DNA of 64,000 bases. Origin: Pseudooceanicola nanhaiensis DSM 18065 (GTDB lineage Bacteria; Pseudomonadota; Alphaproteobacteria; Rhodobacterales; Rhodobacteraceae). Location: NCBI RefSeq assembly GCF_000688295.1, contig NZ_JHZF01000011.1:1148288-1212287 (forward strand). The letters run 5' to 3'. Position numbers and translations under genes: made by a program. Of this stretch, positions 8,281 through 16,188 are shown one piece after another. The notes under the pieces are model-generated. The model did not search any database. It was not told where the DNA came from and was given only the letters and a program-made list of their open reading frames with translations. Within the stretch, counting starts at the first letter, position 1, and each line of letters starts with the position of its first letter.

Positions 8281-9420
8281 ATGATGCTCGATCTCGACTA
8301 CCCGACCCTCGCCGACCTGCGCGCCCGCGCCAAGCGTCGCCTTCCCCACTTCGCCTGGGAATACCTCGACAGCGGCACCGGCGACGACCGGGCGCTGCGC
8401 CGCTCGCGCGAGGCGCTGGACGAGGTCATCCTCGCGCCGCAGGTGCTCGCCGGCCGCCCGGTCCCGGATCTCTCGACCAGCTTCCTCGGGCGGCGCTATG
8501 CGAAACCCTTCGGCGTCTCTCCCGTCGGCATGACCGGGCTCTTCTGGCCCGGCGCCGAGGTGACGCTCGCGAAGAACGCGGTGAAGGACGGCCTGCCCTT
8601 CGGCCTCTCCACCGTCGCCGCGGCCTCGGTCGAGGATCTCGCCCCGCATGTCGGCGACAACGGCTGGTTCCAGCTCTATCCTCCGGCCGTGCCCGAACAT
8701 TGCGAGGACCTGCTGAAGCGCGCGAAGGCCGCGGGCTTCCACACGCTGATCCTCACCGTCGACGTCCCCGGCCCCTCGCGGCGCGAACGCCAGCGCCGCG
8801 GCGGGCTGCGCACCCCGCCCTCGATCACGCCGCGGCTCTTCTTCCAGTCCGTCCTGCGCCCGCACTGGGCCCTTGCGGTGGCAAGGGCCGGCACCCCCAC
8901 GGTCCGGGGTCTCGCCAAGTATCATTCCGACAACGAACCCGCCCGCCACGTCGGCCTCGCGCCCCATGCCGCGCCCGACTGGGACATGCTCAAACGCCTC
9001 CGTGACCTCTGGGACGGCCCCATCGTCGCCAAGGGCGTCCTCGTCCCCGCCGAGGCCAAGGCGCTGCAGGAGGCCGGGATCGACGCGATCTGGGTCTCGA
9101 ACCACGGCGGCCGGCAGTTCGACGGCGGGCCCGGCGCGGCGACCGCCCTGCCCCTCGTGCGGGCCGCGGTCGGCCCCGATTTCCCGCTGATCTATGACGG
9201 CGCCACGGAATCGGGCCTCGACATCCTGCGCGCCATCGCGCTCGGCGCCGACATGGTGATGCTCGGCCGCGCCTGGCTCTGGGGCGTCGCCGCCTTCGGC
9301 GCCGAGGGCGCGGCGCATGTGACGCATATCCTGACCGAGGACATGACCTCCGGCATGATCCAGATGGGCGTCACCCGGCCCGCAGAGGTCCGCACCCGGC
9401 TCTGGGACAACCTCGTATAG
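8281..9420 (+). CDS. FMN-dependent alpha-hydroxyacid dehydrogenase/oxidase (L-lactate dehydrogenase-like)
   Basis: 379-residue TIM-barrel flavoprotein of the LldD/glycolate oxidase/mandelate dehydrogenase family, oxidising an L-2-hydroxyacid to the 2-oxoacid. Motifs: FAWEYLDSGTGDD near 24-36, FGVSPVGMTG (77-86), GWFQLYPP, a flavin-contacting Lys251 in AKGVLVP, and the catalytic signature SNHGGRQFDGGP with His275 and Arg278. Length fits LldD. An internal segment with many basic residues (RRERQRRGGLR) may give membrane contact. Lactate is the likeliest substrate but is not proven. A conserved structured 3' element starts 11 bases after the stop. Confidence 0.88.
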   Translation: MMLDLDYPTLADLRARAKRRLPHFAWEYLDSGTGDDRALRRSREALDEVILAPQVLAGRPVPDLSTSFLGRRYAKPFGVSPVGMTGLFWPGAEVTLAKNAVKDGLPFGLSTVAAASVEDLAPHVGDNGWFQLYPPAVPEHCEDLLKRAKAAGFHTLILTVDVPGPSRRERQRRGGLRTPPSITPRLFFQSVLRPHWALAVARAGTPTVRGLAKYHSDNEPARHVGLAPHAAPDWDMLKRLRDLWDGPIVAKGVLVPAEAKALQEAGIDAIWVSNHGGRQFDGGPGAATALPLVRAAVGPDFPLIYDGATESGLDILRAIALGADMVMLGRAWLWGVAAFGAEGAAHVTHILTEDMTSGMIQMGVTRPAEVRTRLWDNLV

Positions 9421-9431
9421 ACCCGGCCCTG

Positions 9432-9504
9432 CTTCCTCTTGCCGGAAGTATCCTCGGGGGGTGAATTGGCCGTCAGGCCAAGAGGGGGGCAGACAGCCCC
9501 CCTC
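9432..9504 (+). repeat. structured 3'-end repeat, copy 1 (terminator-like)
   Basis: Starts 11 bases after the dehydrogenase stop, in sense. Order: CTTCCTCTTG box, TATCCTCGGGGGG box, hairpin A (TTGGCC-GTCA-GGCCAA, 9466-9481) and hairpin B (GAGGGGGGC-AGACA-GCCCCCCTC, 9482-9504). Related copies are at 29947-30002 (+) and 49082-49150 (-), each directly after a stop codon in the sense direction. Confidence 0.8.
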
Positions 9505-9684
9505 GCCCGCCCGGCCCGGGGGCGCATCCCGGCTGGTCGCCGGTGCAAACTGCGACATCTTCCCCGTCTGCGAAGGTCGCTTTGCGAAACCCGATGATCG
9601 CAAACCGGCCTTGCGCCGCACCGCAGCGTCCTGTTTGCTGAGCGGAAATCGCGGCCTGCGCCGCCGCATGGGAAGGAGCCTCCG

Positions 9685-12600
9685 ATGACCGACTTCAAGA
9701 AGATCCTCATCGCCAACCGTGGCGAGATCGCGATCCGCATCATGCGGGCCGCCAACGAGATGGGGAAGAAGACGGTCGCGGTCTTCGCCGAGGAGGACAA
9801 GCTGGGCCTGCACCGTTTCAAGGCGGACGAGGCCTATCGCATCGGCGCCGGGCTCGGCCCCGTCGCGGCCTATCTCTCGATCCCCGAGATCATCCGCGTC
9901 GCCAAGATGTCCGGCGCCGACGCGATCCACCCCGGGTATGGGCTACTGTCCGAGAACCCCGAATTCGTCGAGGCCTGCGACGCCGCCGGCATCACCTTCA
10001 TCGGCCCCCGGGCCGAGACGATGCGCGCGCTCGGCGACAAGGCCTCGGCCCGCAAGGTCGCCATCGAGGCGGGCGTCCCGGTCATCCCCGCCACCGAGGT
10101 GCTGGGCGAGGACATGGACGCGATCCTGAAGGAGGCCGAGGAGATCGGCTATCCGCTGATGCTCAAGGCCTCCTGGGGCGGCGGCGGGCGCGGCATGCGT
10201 CCGATCGAGAACGCCAGGGAACTGCCCGAGAAGGTCCGCGAGGGCCGGCGCGAGGCCGAGGCCGCCTTCGGCAACGGCGAGGGCTATCTCGAGAAGATGA
10301 TCACCCGCGCGCGGCACGTCGAGGTGCAGATCCTCGGCGACCGGCATGGCGAGATCTACCACCTCTGGGAACGCGACTGCTCGGTCCAGCGCCGCAACCA
10401 GAAGGTCGTCGAACGCGCCCCCGCCCCCTACCTCAGCCAAGCGCAGCGCGAGGAGCTCTGCGAGCTCGGCCGCAGGATCTGCGCCCATGTGAACTACGAA
10501 TGCGCGGGCACCGTCGAGTTCCTGATGGATATGGAGACTGAGAACTTCTACTTCATCGAGGTGAACCCCCGCGTCCAGGTCGAGCACACCGTGACCGAGG
10601 AGGTCACCGGCATCGACATCGTGCAGGCGCAGATCCTGATCAGCGAGGGCAAGACGCTGGCCGAGGCCACCGGCAAGGCCGCGCAGTCCGAGATCCAGCT
10701 CAACGGCCACGCGCTCCAGACCCGGATCACCACCGAGGATCCGCAGAACAAGTTCATCCCCGATTACGGCCGGATCACCGCCTACCGGAGCGCCACCGGC
10801 ATGGGCATCCGCCTCGACGGCGGCACGGCCTACGCGGGGGGCGTCATCACCCGCTTCTACGACTCGCTGCTGGTGAAGGTCACGGCCCATGCCCAGACCC
10901 CCGAGAAGGCCATCGCGCGCATGGACCGGGCGCTCAGGGAATTCCGGATCCGCGGCGTCAGCACGAACATCGCCTTTGTCGAGAACCTGCTGAAACACCC
11001 GACCTTCCTGAACAACGAATACACCACGACCTTCATCGACACGACGGACGAGCTCTTCGATTTCGCGCAGCGTCGGGACCGGGGGACCAAGGTCCTCACC
11101 TACATCGCCGACATCACCGTGAACGGGCATCCCGAGGTGCAGGGCCGTCCCAGGCCGCATCCCGACCTGAAACCGCCGCGGATGCCCGAACTTCGCGAGG
11201 AGCGGCTGCATCAGGGCACGCGCAACCTGCTCGACGACAAGGGCCCGAAGGCCGTCGCCGACTGGATGAAGGCGCAGCAGGAGCTTCTGTTCACCGACAC
11301 CACGATGCGCGACGGCCACCAGTCGCTGCTGGCCACCCGGATGCGCAGCCTCGACATGATCAAGGTTGCGCCCGCCTACGCGGCGAACCTGCCGCAGCTC
11401 TTCTCGGTCGAATGCTGGGGCGGCGCGACCTTCGACGTGGCCTATCGTTTCCTGCAGGAATGCCCGTGGCAGCGCCTCCGCGACATCCGGGCGGCGATGC
11501 CGAACATCATGACCCAGATGCTGCTCCGCGCCTCGAACGGGGTGGGCTATACGAACTACCCCGACAACGTGGTGCAGAGCTTCGTCGCCCAGGCCGCGAC
11601 CTCCGGCGTCGACGTCTTCCGCGTCTTCGACAGCCTGAACTGGGTCGAGAACATGCGCGTGGCGATGGACGCGGTGCTCGAGAGCGGCAAGGTGCTCGAA
11701 GGGACGATCTGCTACACCGGCGACGCGCTGGATCCGGCGCGGGCGAAATACGACATCGCCTATTACGTGAAGATGGCGAAGGAGATGGAGGCCGCGGGCG
11801 CCCATATCCTCGGGATCAAGGACATGGCGGGCGTGATGACGGCGGCGGTGGCGGACAAGCTCTTCCCGGCGCTCAAGGACGCGGTCGAGCTGCCGATCCA
11901 CTTCCACACCCACGACACCTCCGGTGCGGCGATCTCCACGATCCTCGCCGCCGCCGCCAAGGGGGTCGATTGCGTGGACGTCGCGATGGATTCGCTCTCG
12001 GGCAACACCTCGCAGCCCACCTTCGGGTCGGTCCTGGAGGCGCTGAAGCACAATTCCCGCGCCTCCTCGATCGACATCGCCGCGGTGCGCGAGATCTCGA
12101 ACTACTGGGAGGCGGTGCGCGGGCAATACGCGGCCTTCGAGAGCGGCATGCAGGCCCCGGCCTCCGAGGTCTACCTGCACGAGATGCCGGGCGGCCAGTT
12201 CACCAACCTCAAGGCGCAGGCGCGGTCCATGGGGCTCGAGGATCGCTGGCACGAGGTCGCGCAGACCTATGCCGACGTGAACAAGATGTTCGGCGACATC
12301 GTGAAGGTGACGCCTTCCTCCAAGGTCGTGGGGGACATGGCGCTGATGATGGTCTCCCAGGGGCTGACGCGGGCGGAGGTGGAGAACCCGGACAAGGACG
12401 TCTCCTTCCCCGACTCGGTCATCGACATGATGCGCGGCAATCTCGGCCAGCCGCCGGGGGGCTTCCCCGAGGCCATCGTGAAGAAGGCGCTCAAGGGCGA
12501 GAAACCTCTCACCGACCGGCCCGGCAAGCACCTCAAGCCCGTGGACCTCGAGGCGAAGCGCAAGGAGATCAGCGAGAAGCTGGACGGGGTCGAGATCGAC

Positions 12601-13128
12601 GACGAGGATCTGAACGCCTACCTCATGTATCCCAAGGTCTTCGAGGAATATGCGCGGCGGCACGAGGTCTACGGTCCCGTCCGCTGCCTGCCGACGCGGA
12701 CCTTCTTCTACGGCATGGAGCCCGAGGAGGAGATCACCGCCGAGATCGACCCCGGCAAGACGCTGGAGATCCGCCTCCAGACCGTCGGCACGGTGCAGGA
12801 CGACGGCGAGGTGCGCGTCTTCTTCGAGCTGAACGGCCAGCCGCGGATCATCCGCGTCCCCGACCGCAAGGCGGGCGCCACGAGCGCCGCCCGGCCCAAG
12901 GCGGATCCGTCGAACCCCGCGCATGTGGCGGCGCCGATGCCGGGGGTGGTCGCCTCCGTCTCGGTCCAGGCCGGGGCCGAGGTGTCGGAGGGCGACCTGC
13001 TTCTCACCATCGAGGCGATGAAGATGGAGACCGGGCTGCACGCGGACCGCGACGGGGTGGTGAAGGCCGTCCACGTCTCGGCGGGCGGCCAGATCGACGC
13101 GAAGGACCTTCTGATCGAATACGAGTGA
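9685..13128 (+). CDS. pyc: pyruvate carboxylase
   Basis: 1147-residue single-chain pyruvate carboxylase that makes oxaloacetate from pyruvate, bicarbonate and ATP. Order: biotin carboxylase domain (1-455, with KILIANRGEIAIRI at the start and the ATP-grasp glycine loop GGGGRGM), carboxyltransferase (about 540-810, starting FTDTTMRDGHQSLLATRMR, with the metal-site HFHTHDTSG), the allosteric/tetramerisation region, and the biotinyl domain at the end with EAMKMET, biotinylated at Lys1113. Length and order match alphaproteobacterial PYC. ATG at 9685 has GGAAGGAG about 8 bases upstream. It has its own transcript by position. No frameshift seen. Confidence 0.97.
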   Translation: MTDFKKILIANRGEIAIRIMRAANEMGKKTVAVFAEEDKLGLHRFKADEAYRIGAGLGPVAAYLSIPEIIRVAKMSGADAIHPGYGLLSENPEFVEACDAAGITFIGPRAETMRALGDKASARKVAIEAGVPVIPATEVLGEDMDAILKEAEEIGYPLMLKASWGGGGRGMRPIENARELPEKVREGRREAEAAFGNGEGYLEKMITRARHVEVQILGDRHGEIYHLWERDCSVQRRNQKVVERAPAPYLSQAQREELCELGRRICAHVNYECAGTVEFLMDMETENFYFIEVNPRVQVEHTVTEEVTGIDIVQAQILISEGKTLAEATGKAAQSEIQLNGHALQTRITTEDPQNKFIPDYGRITAYRSATGMGIRLDGGTAYAGGVITRFYDSLLVKVTAHAQTPEKAIARMDRALREFRIRGVSTNIAFVENLLKHPTFLNNEYTTTFIDTTDELFDFAQRRDRGTKVLTYIADITVNGHPEVQGRPRPHPDLKPPRMPELREERLHQGTRNLLDDKGPKAVADWMKAQQELLFTDTTMRDGHQSLLATRMRSLDMIKVAPAYAANLPQLFSVECWGGATFDVAYRFLQECPWQRLRDIRAAMPNIMTQMLLRASNGVGYTNYPDNVVQSFVAQAATSGVDVFRVFDSLNWVENMRVAMDAVLESGKVLEGTICYTGDALDPARAKYDIAYYVKMAKEMEAAGAHILGIKDMAGVMTAAVADKLFPALKDAVELPIHFHTHDTSGAAISTILAAAAKGVDCVDVAMDSLSGNTSQPTFGSVLEALKHNSRASSIDIAAVREISNYWEAVRGQYAAFESGMQAPASEVYLHEMPGGQFTNLKAQARSMGLEDRWHEVAQTYADVNKMFGDIVKVTPSSKVVGDMALMMVSQGLTRAEVENPDKDVSFPDSVIDMMRGNLGQPPGGFPEAIVKKALKGEKPLTDRPGKHLKPVDLEAKRKEISEKLDGVEIDDEDLNAYLMYPKVFEEYARRHEVYGPVRCLPTRTFFYGMEPEEEITAEIDPGKTLEIRLQTVGTVQDDGEVRVFFELNGQPRIIRVPDRKAGATSAARPKADPSNPAHVAAPMPGVVASVSVQAGAEVSEGDLLLTIEAMKMETGLHADRDGVVKAVHVSAGGQIDAKDLLIEYE

Positions 13129-13233
13129 ACAGCGGGGCCCTCGCGCCCCCTGTCCGTCCCCTCTTTGCGAAGGCGGTCCGGCGCACTACTTCTCTGCGCA
13201 ATCCGCAATCGCTCAGGGGAGTCACCGGGCATC

Positions 13234-13968
13234 ATGATGGAACTTCTGCAAGACCCGGCCGTCTGGGCCTCGTTCCTGACACTCACCGTGCTCGAGATCG
13301 TGCTCGGCGTCGACAACGTCATTTTCATCTCGATCACCGCGGCACGGCTGCCGCAGGAACAGCGCCGCTCGGCCCGGATGATCGGCCTCACCCTGGCGCT
13401 TCTGGTGCGGATCGCGCTGCTCTTCTCGATCGCCTGGATCATCGGGCTCACCGCGCCGGTCTTCACCATCGCCGAGCATCCCTTCTCGTGGCGCGACATC
13501 ATCCTCTTCCTCGGCGGGCTCTTCCTGATCTGGAAGGCCGCGACCGAGATCTTCGCCGAGGTCGAGGGCGAGGCGCATGAGGAAGGCGTCGTGCAGGCCA
13601 CCTTCGCCGCCGTGATCTTCCAGATCGTCATCCTCGATGTCGTCTTCTCGCTCGACAGCGTGATCACGGCGGTCGGGATTGCAGATCATATCGAGGTCAT
13701 GGTCGCCGCGGTCATCCTCGCCATCGTCGTGATGATGATCGCCGCCGAACCGATCGCGGGCTTCGTGGAGGCGCATCCCTCCACCAAGATGCTCGCCCTC
13801 GCCTTCCTCGTGATGATCGGCATGTCGCTGGTCGCGGACGGCTTCGGCTATCACATCGAACGCGGTTTCATCTACGCGGCGATGGTCTTCGCGGGCGCGG
13901 TGGAGGGGCTGAACCTGCTGCGGGCCGCGCGGCGGCGGAAGGCCAAGACGCCGCCCGAGATGACCTGA
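13234..13968 (+). CDS. TerC family integral membrane protein
   Basis: 244 residues with about seven hydrophobic segments. The family signature TVLEIVLGVDNVIFISI (residues about 16-32) and the second repeat VILDVVFSLDSVITAVG both carry the acidic residue within the membrane that defines TerC/YkoY/Alx proteins, which are linked to manganese export and tellurite resistance. ATG at 13234 (followed by a second ATG) has AGGGGAG upstream; the longer in-frame start would add a non-hydrophobic Arg-rich leader. Substrate in this organism is not shown; manganese is the likeliest from the family. Confidence 0.85.
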   Translation: MMELLQDPAVWASFLTLTVLEIVLGVDNVIFISITAARLPQEQRRSARMIGLTLALLVRIALLFSIAWIIGLTAPVFTIAEHPFSWRDIILFLGGLFLIWKAATEIFAEVEGEAHEEGVVQATFAAVIFQIVILDVVFSLDSVITAVGIADHIEVMVAAVILAIVVMMIAAEPIAGFVEAHPSTKMLALAFLVMIGMSLVADGFGYHIERGFIYAAMVFAGAVEGLNLLRAARRRKAKTPPEMT

Positions 13969-14459
13969 CGGCGCGCGATTCCAAGGCGAATTCCCGCCCG
14001 TCCGCGGGCGGTCCGCCGCCGGGCGATCGGCGCCGTTTCAGGCGCGACGGCGAAAAACCCAATGGCGCTTGCGGCTTGGCCGCAGGCGCCCCTCCCGGGC
14101 CCCTGCCGTGCCGGTTCACAAATCCGACAGCGCTCGATTCGTCCTCTTTCCGAAATTTGCCAATGGCCGCGAAGGCTTGCCCCGCGCGCCCCGGGCAAGG
14201 CGGCGTCAAGGCCTGTCATTTCGACAGCAATGCGGCGATCCTGTTCTGCAAGGCGCAGCCGCGAGGCTCTCGGGCGTTGAAGCAAGAGGCCGGAGACGGC
14301 CGGGATACCCTTCCGGCAGTCCACGCGTTTCCCTGGCCCACCGAGGGCCTTGTCGGCACGTGCGCCGCGCCTGGGCACGACGGAGGGGACGCACCAGGGA
14401 TGCCGTCCGTCGTGCCCCGGACATCCGCGCCGCCCCGTCCGCGGGGTGACGCCCGGTCA
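13969..14459. other. gene-free stretch after terC-like gene
   Basis: About 490 bases with no convincing gene. Open frames here on both strands are of the kind any high-GC stretch gives and resemble nothing known. Several GC-rich inverted repeats are present. The stretch leads into three consecutive hairpins ending in a strong terminator at 14557, so it may contain the start of a non-coding transcript. Confidence 0.5.
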
Positions 14460-14557
14460 CGAGAACACATGGGTTCTTCGGTTCGGTTTACCCCCCAAGG
14501 GCCGGACCGGGGTCTCGCACCCGGAGACGCGAGAATCTCGCCTCCGGGTGCGTTTTT
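14460..14557 (+). ncRNA. candidate small RNA with intrinsic terminator
   Basis: Three hairpins follow each other: AGAAC/GTTCT near 14462-14477, GGTTCGG/CCGGACC (14480-14486 with 14502-14508) and a long terminator stem (14517-14551) followed by six T. No gene precedes the terminator for about 550 bases, which suggests an RNA gene of around 100 bases. No promoter could be assigned and the 5' end is a guess. Confidence 0.4.
14517..14557 (+). terminator. strong intrinsic terminator
   Basis: Ten-base perfect stem GCACCCGGAG (14517-14526) with CTCCGGGTGC (14542-14551), an inner stem GCGAG/CTCGC in the loop, then GTTTTTT. It is 550 bases after the TerC-like gene and 50 bases before tRNA-Gly. Confidence 0.85.
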
Positions 14558-14607
14558 TCACTTGCAGGGCCAAGCCAGAGAAAATAGATGATCCCTCACT
14601 CAAGGAG

Positions 14608-14682
14608 GCGGGCGTAGCTCAGGGGTAGAGCATTACCTTGCCAAGGTAAGGGTCGTGAGTTCGAATCTCATCGCCCGCTCCA
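14608..14682 (+). tRNA. tRNA-Gly(GCC), copy 1
   Basis: 75-base cloverleaf with CCA encoded. Acceptor GCGGGCG/CGCCCGC, anticodon GCC in the loop of TACCTT/AAGGTA. Confidence 0.97.
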
Positions 14683-14720
14683 TTGAGACCCTGGTTATCC
14701 AGGACACATGCAAGTGCGGC

Positions 14721-14795
14721 GCGGGCGTAGCTCAGGGGTAGAGCATTACCTTGCCAAGGTAAGGGTCGTGAGTTCGAATCTCATCGCCCGCTCCA
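14721..14795 (+). tRNA. tRNA-Gly(GCC), copy 2
   Basis: Second copy, identical over all 75 bases, 38 bases after the first; probably on the same transcript. A short T-run follows the CCA. Confidence 0.97.
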
Positions 14796-14941
14796 TTTTT
14801 CGGAATGGTCGCAAGCACTTGCATCGGGATGGCAGCCCAAGGCGCCCGTCCCGCCGTCCGCCGGGATCGCCACCTTCATCCGCTGCATACTTTGCCGCAA
14901 ATGCCTGTGGAACGTAAACTTTTTGGTATTTGGGCGTTTTT

Positions 14942-14972
14942 TTGACAAATTTGCAGGCTAGCAAGTTGTCAA
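14942..14972. promoter_or_regulatory. interrupted inverted repeat upstream of response regulator
   Basis: TTGACAAATTTGC (14942-14954) faces GCAAGTTGTCAA (14961-14972), an almost perfect inverted repeat around AGGCTA, in an AT-rich pocket 85 bases before the response regulator gene. The left arm contains TTGACA, so it may also serve as a -35 box, though no good -10 follows at normal spacing. Candidate operator. Confidence 0.45.
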
Positions 14973-15056
14973 GAGGCCCCGAATGCGGGCCGTTTTCGCT
15001 GGGCCCGAAGAAGGTTCTCCGAAGGCGCCCGCGGGATAACGAGCGACGAGTGACAC

Positions 15057-16163
15057 ATGCGACTTCTTATCGTTGATGACGAACCGAGTATCCTGGAACT
15101 TCTGGGCGTGGCCCTGAAGGCTCTCGGCACCTACAAGGTCAAGACCGCCACATCCGCGAAGCAGGCGCTCCAGATGATCGAGGGCAAGCCGCGGGAATTC
15201 GACGCCTTCCTCCTCGACATCCAGATGCCCGAGATGAACGGCATCGACCTCTGCGCCGAAATACGCCGCAACGAGCTCTACAAGAACGCCCCGATCCTGA
15301 TGCTCACCGCGATGTCGCAGATGAGCTACGTCGAGAAGGCCTTTGAGGCGGGCGCGACGGATTACGTGACCAAGCCCTTCAACTTCGAGGACCTCAAGCA
15401 GCGCCTGAACACCGCGCGCAAGCTGAAGTATTCGAAGGCGTCGGTCGGCGAGGCCGAAGACAACCCCTCGATGATGCGCTCCGTGCTCTACCACGAGAGC
15501 CAGGACTACGCCTCCGAGCTCGACTTCTCGAAGGTCGAACGCTTCATCGGCAAGGCCGAGTTCGAGAACTACGTCCGCCAGATGTCGCTGTCGAAAGCCT
15601 CGCAGACCTGCGCCTTCGCGCTGCGGGTCGGCAACGGCGCAGAGATCAACGTGCAGACCTCCTCGATGGACTTCTTCAAGACCATGATGAAGGTCGCGCA
15701 GGAGCTGGTCTACGGCACGCAATCGGCGGGCAGCCTGCTGACCTATGTCGGCAGCGGCGTCTTCGTCTGTGCCGAACATGGCAACCGCCTGACGGATACC
15801 GAGAAGCTGGAGCGCGCGATCGCCACGGCGCTCTCGACCGCGACCTTCACCGGCCCCTGCCCCGAGATCGCGGTCGGCGAGCATGCCGAGATGGAAACCT
15901 TCGACCCCGGTTCGGGTCCGAAGCTGATCGAGGACGCGATCGAGCGGGCGATGCAGCGCGACGTCTTCACGGTCGGACCGTCGACCCAGTCCAACGTGAC
16001 GCATATCTCCTCGGCCCCCGTGGCCCGGCCGCAATCGGGATACGTGCAGCGGCCCCAGCGTCCGGCGCAATCCTCGCAATCCTCGGGCTCTTCCCCCTCC
16101 AAGGCGCGTCCGGACCGGCAGGCGTACGAGAAGATGCTTCTCGACTCGCTGCGGAACGGCTGA
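15057..16163 (+). CDS. response regulator with GGDEF-like degenerate C-terminal domain
   Basis: 368 residues. Residues 1-122 form a receiver domain: acidic pair Asp7-Asp8, phosphoacceptor Asp54 in FLLDIQMPEMNG, Thr84 and Lys106 (VTKPF). The middle region (about 165-300) is not a known DNA-binding domain. Its order of strands, with FALRVGNGAEIN followed by LLTYVGSGVFVC (230-238), looks like a diguanylate cyclase fold in which the GGDEF loop has become GSGVF, so catalysis is unlikely. The last 60 residues are Pro/Ser/Gln-rich and disordered. It is 25 bases before a histidine kinase gene, most likely its partner, and near an acyl-homoserine lactone synthase. Confidence 0.8.
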   Translation: MRLLIVDDEPSILELLGVALKALGTYKVKTATSAKQALQMIEGKPREFDAFLLDIQMPEMNGIDLCAEIRRNELYKNAPILMLTAMSQMSYVEKAFEAGATDYVTKPFNFEDLKQRLNTARKLKYSKASVGEAEDNPSMMRSVLYHESQDYASELDFSKVERFIGKAEFENYVRQMSLSKASQTCAFALRVGNGAEINVQTSSMDFFKTMMKVAQELVYGTQSAGSLLTYVGSGVFVCAEHGNRLTDTEKLERAIATALSTATFTGPCPEIAVGEHAEMETFDPGSGPKLIEDAIERAMQRDVFTVGPSTQSNVTHISSAPVARPQSGYVQRPQRPAQSSQSSGSSPSKARPDRQAYEKMLLDSLRNG

Positions 16164-16188
16164 ACCATCTGAACGGGGGCCCGTACCG

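Noticed and set aside
9943-13074. A 1043-codon minus-strand open frame over the pyruvate carboxylase gene
   Set aside because: It is a shadow of the high-GC sense gene: its product is His/Arg/Ala-rich with no family features, while the plus strand encodes an intact carboxylase.
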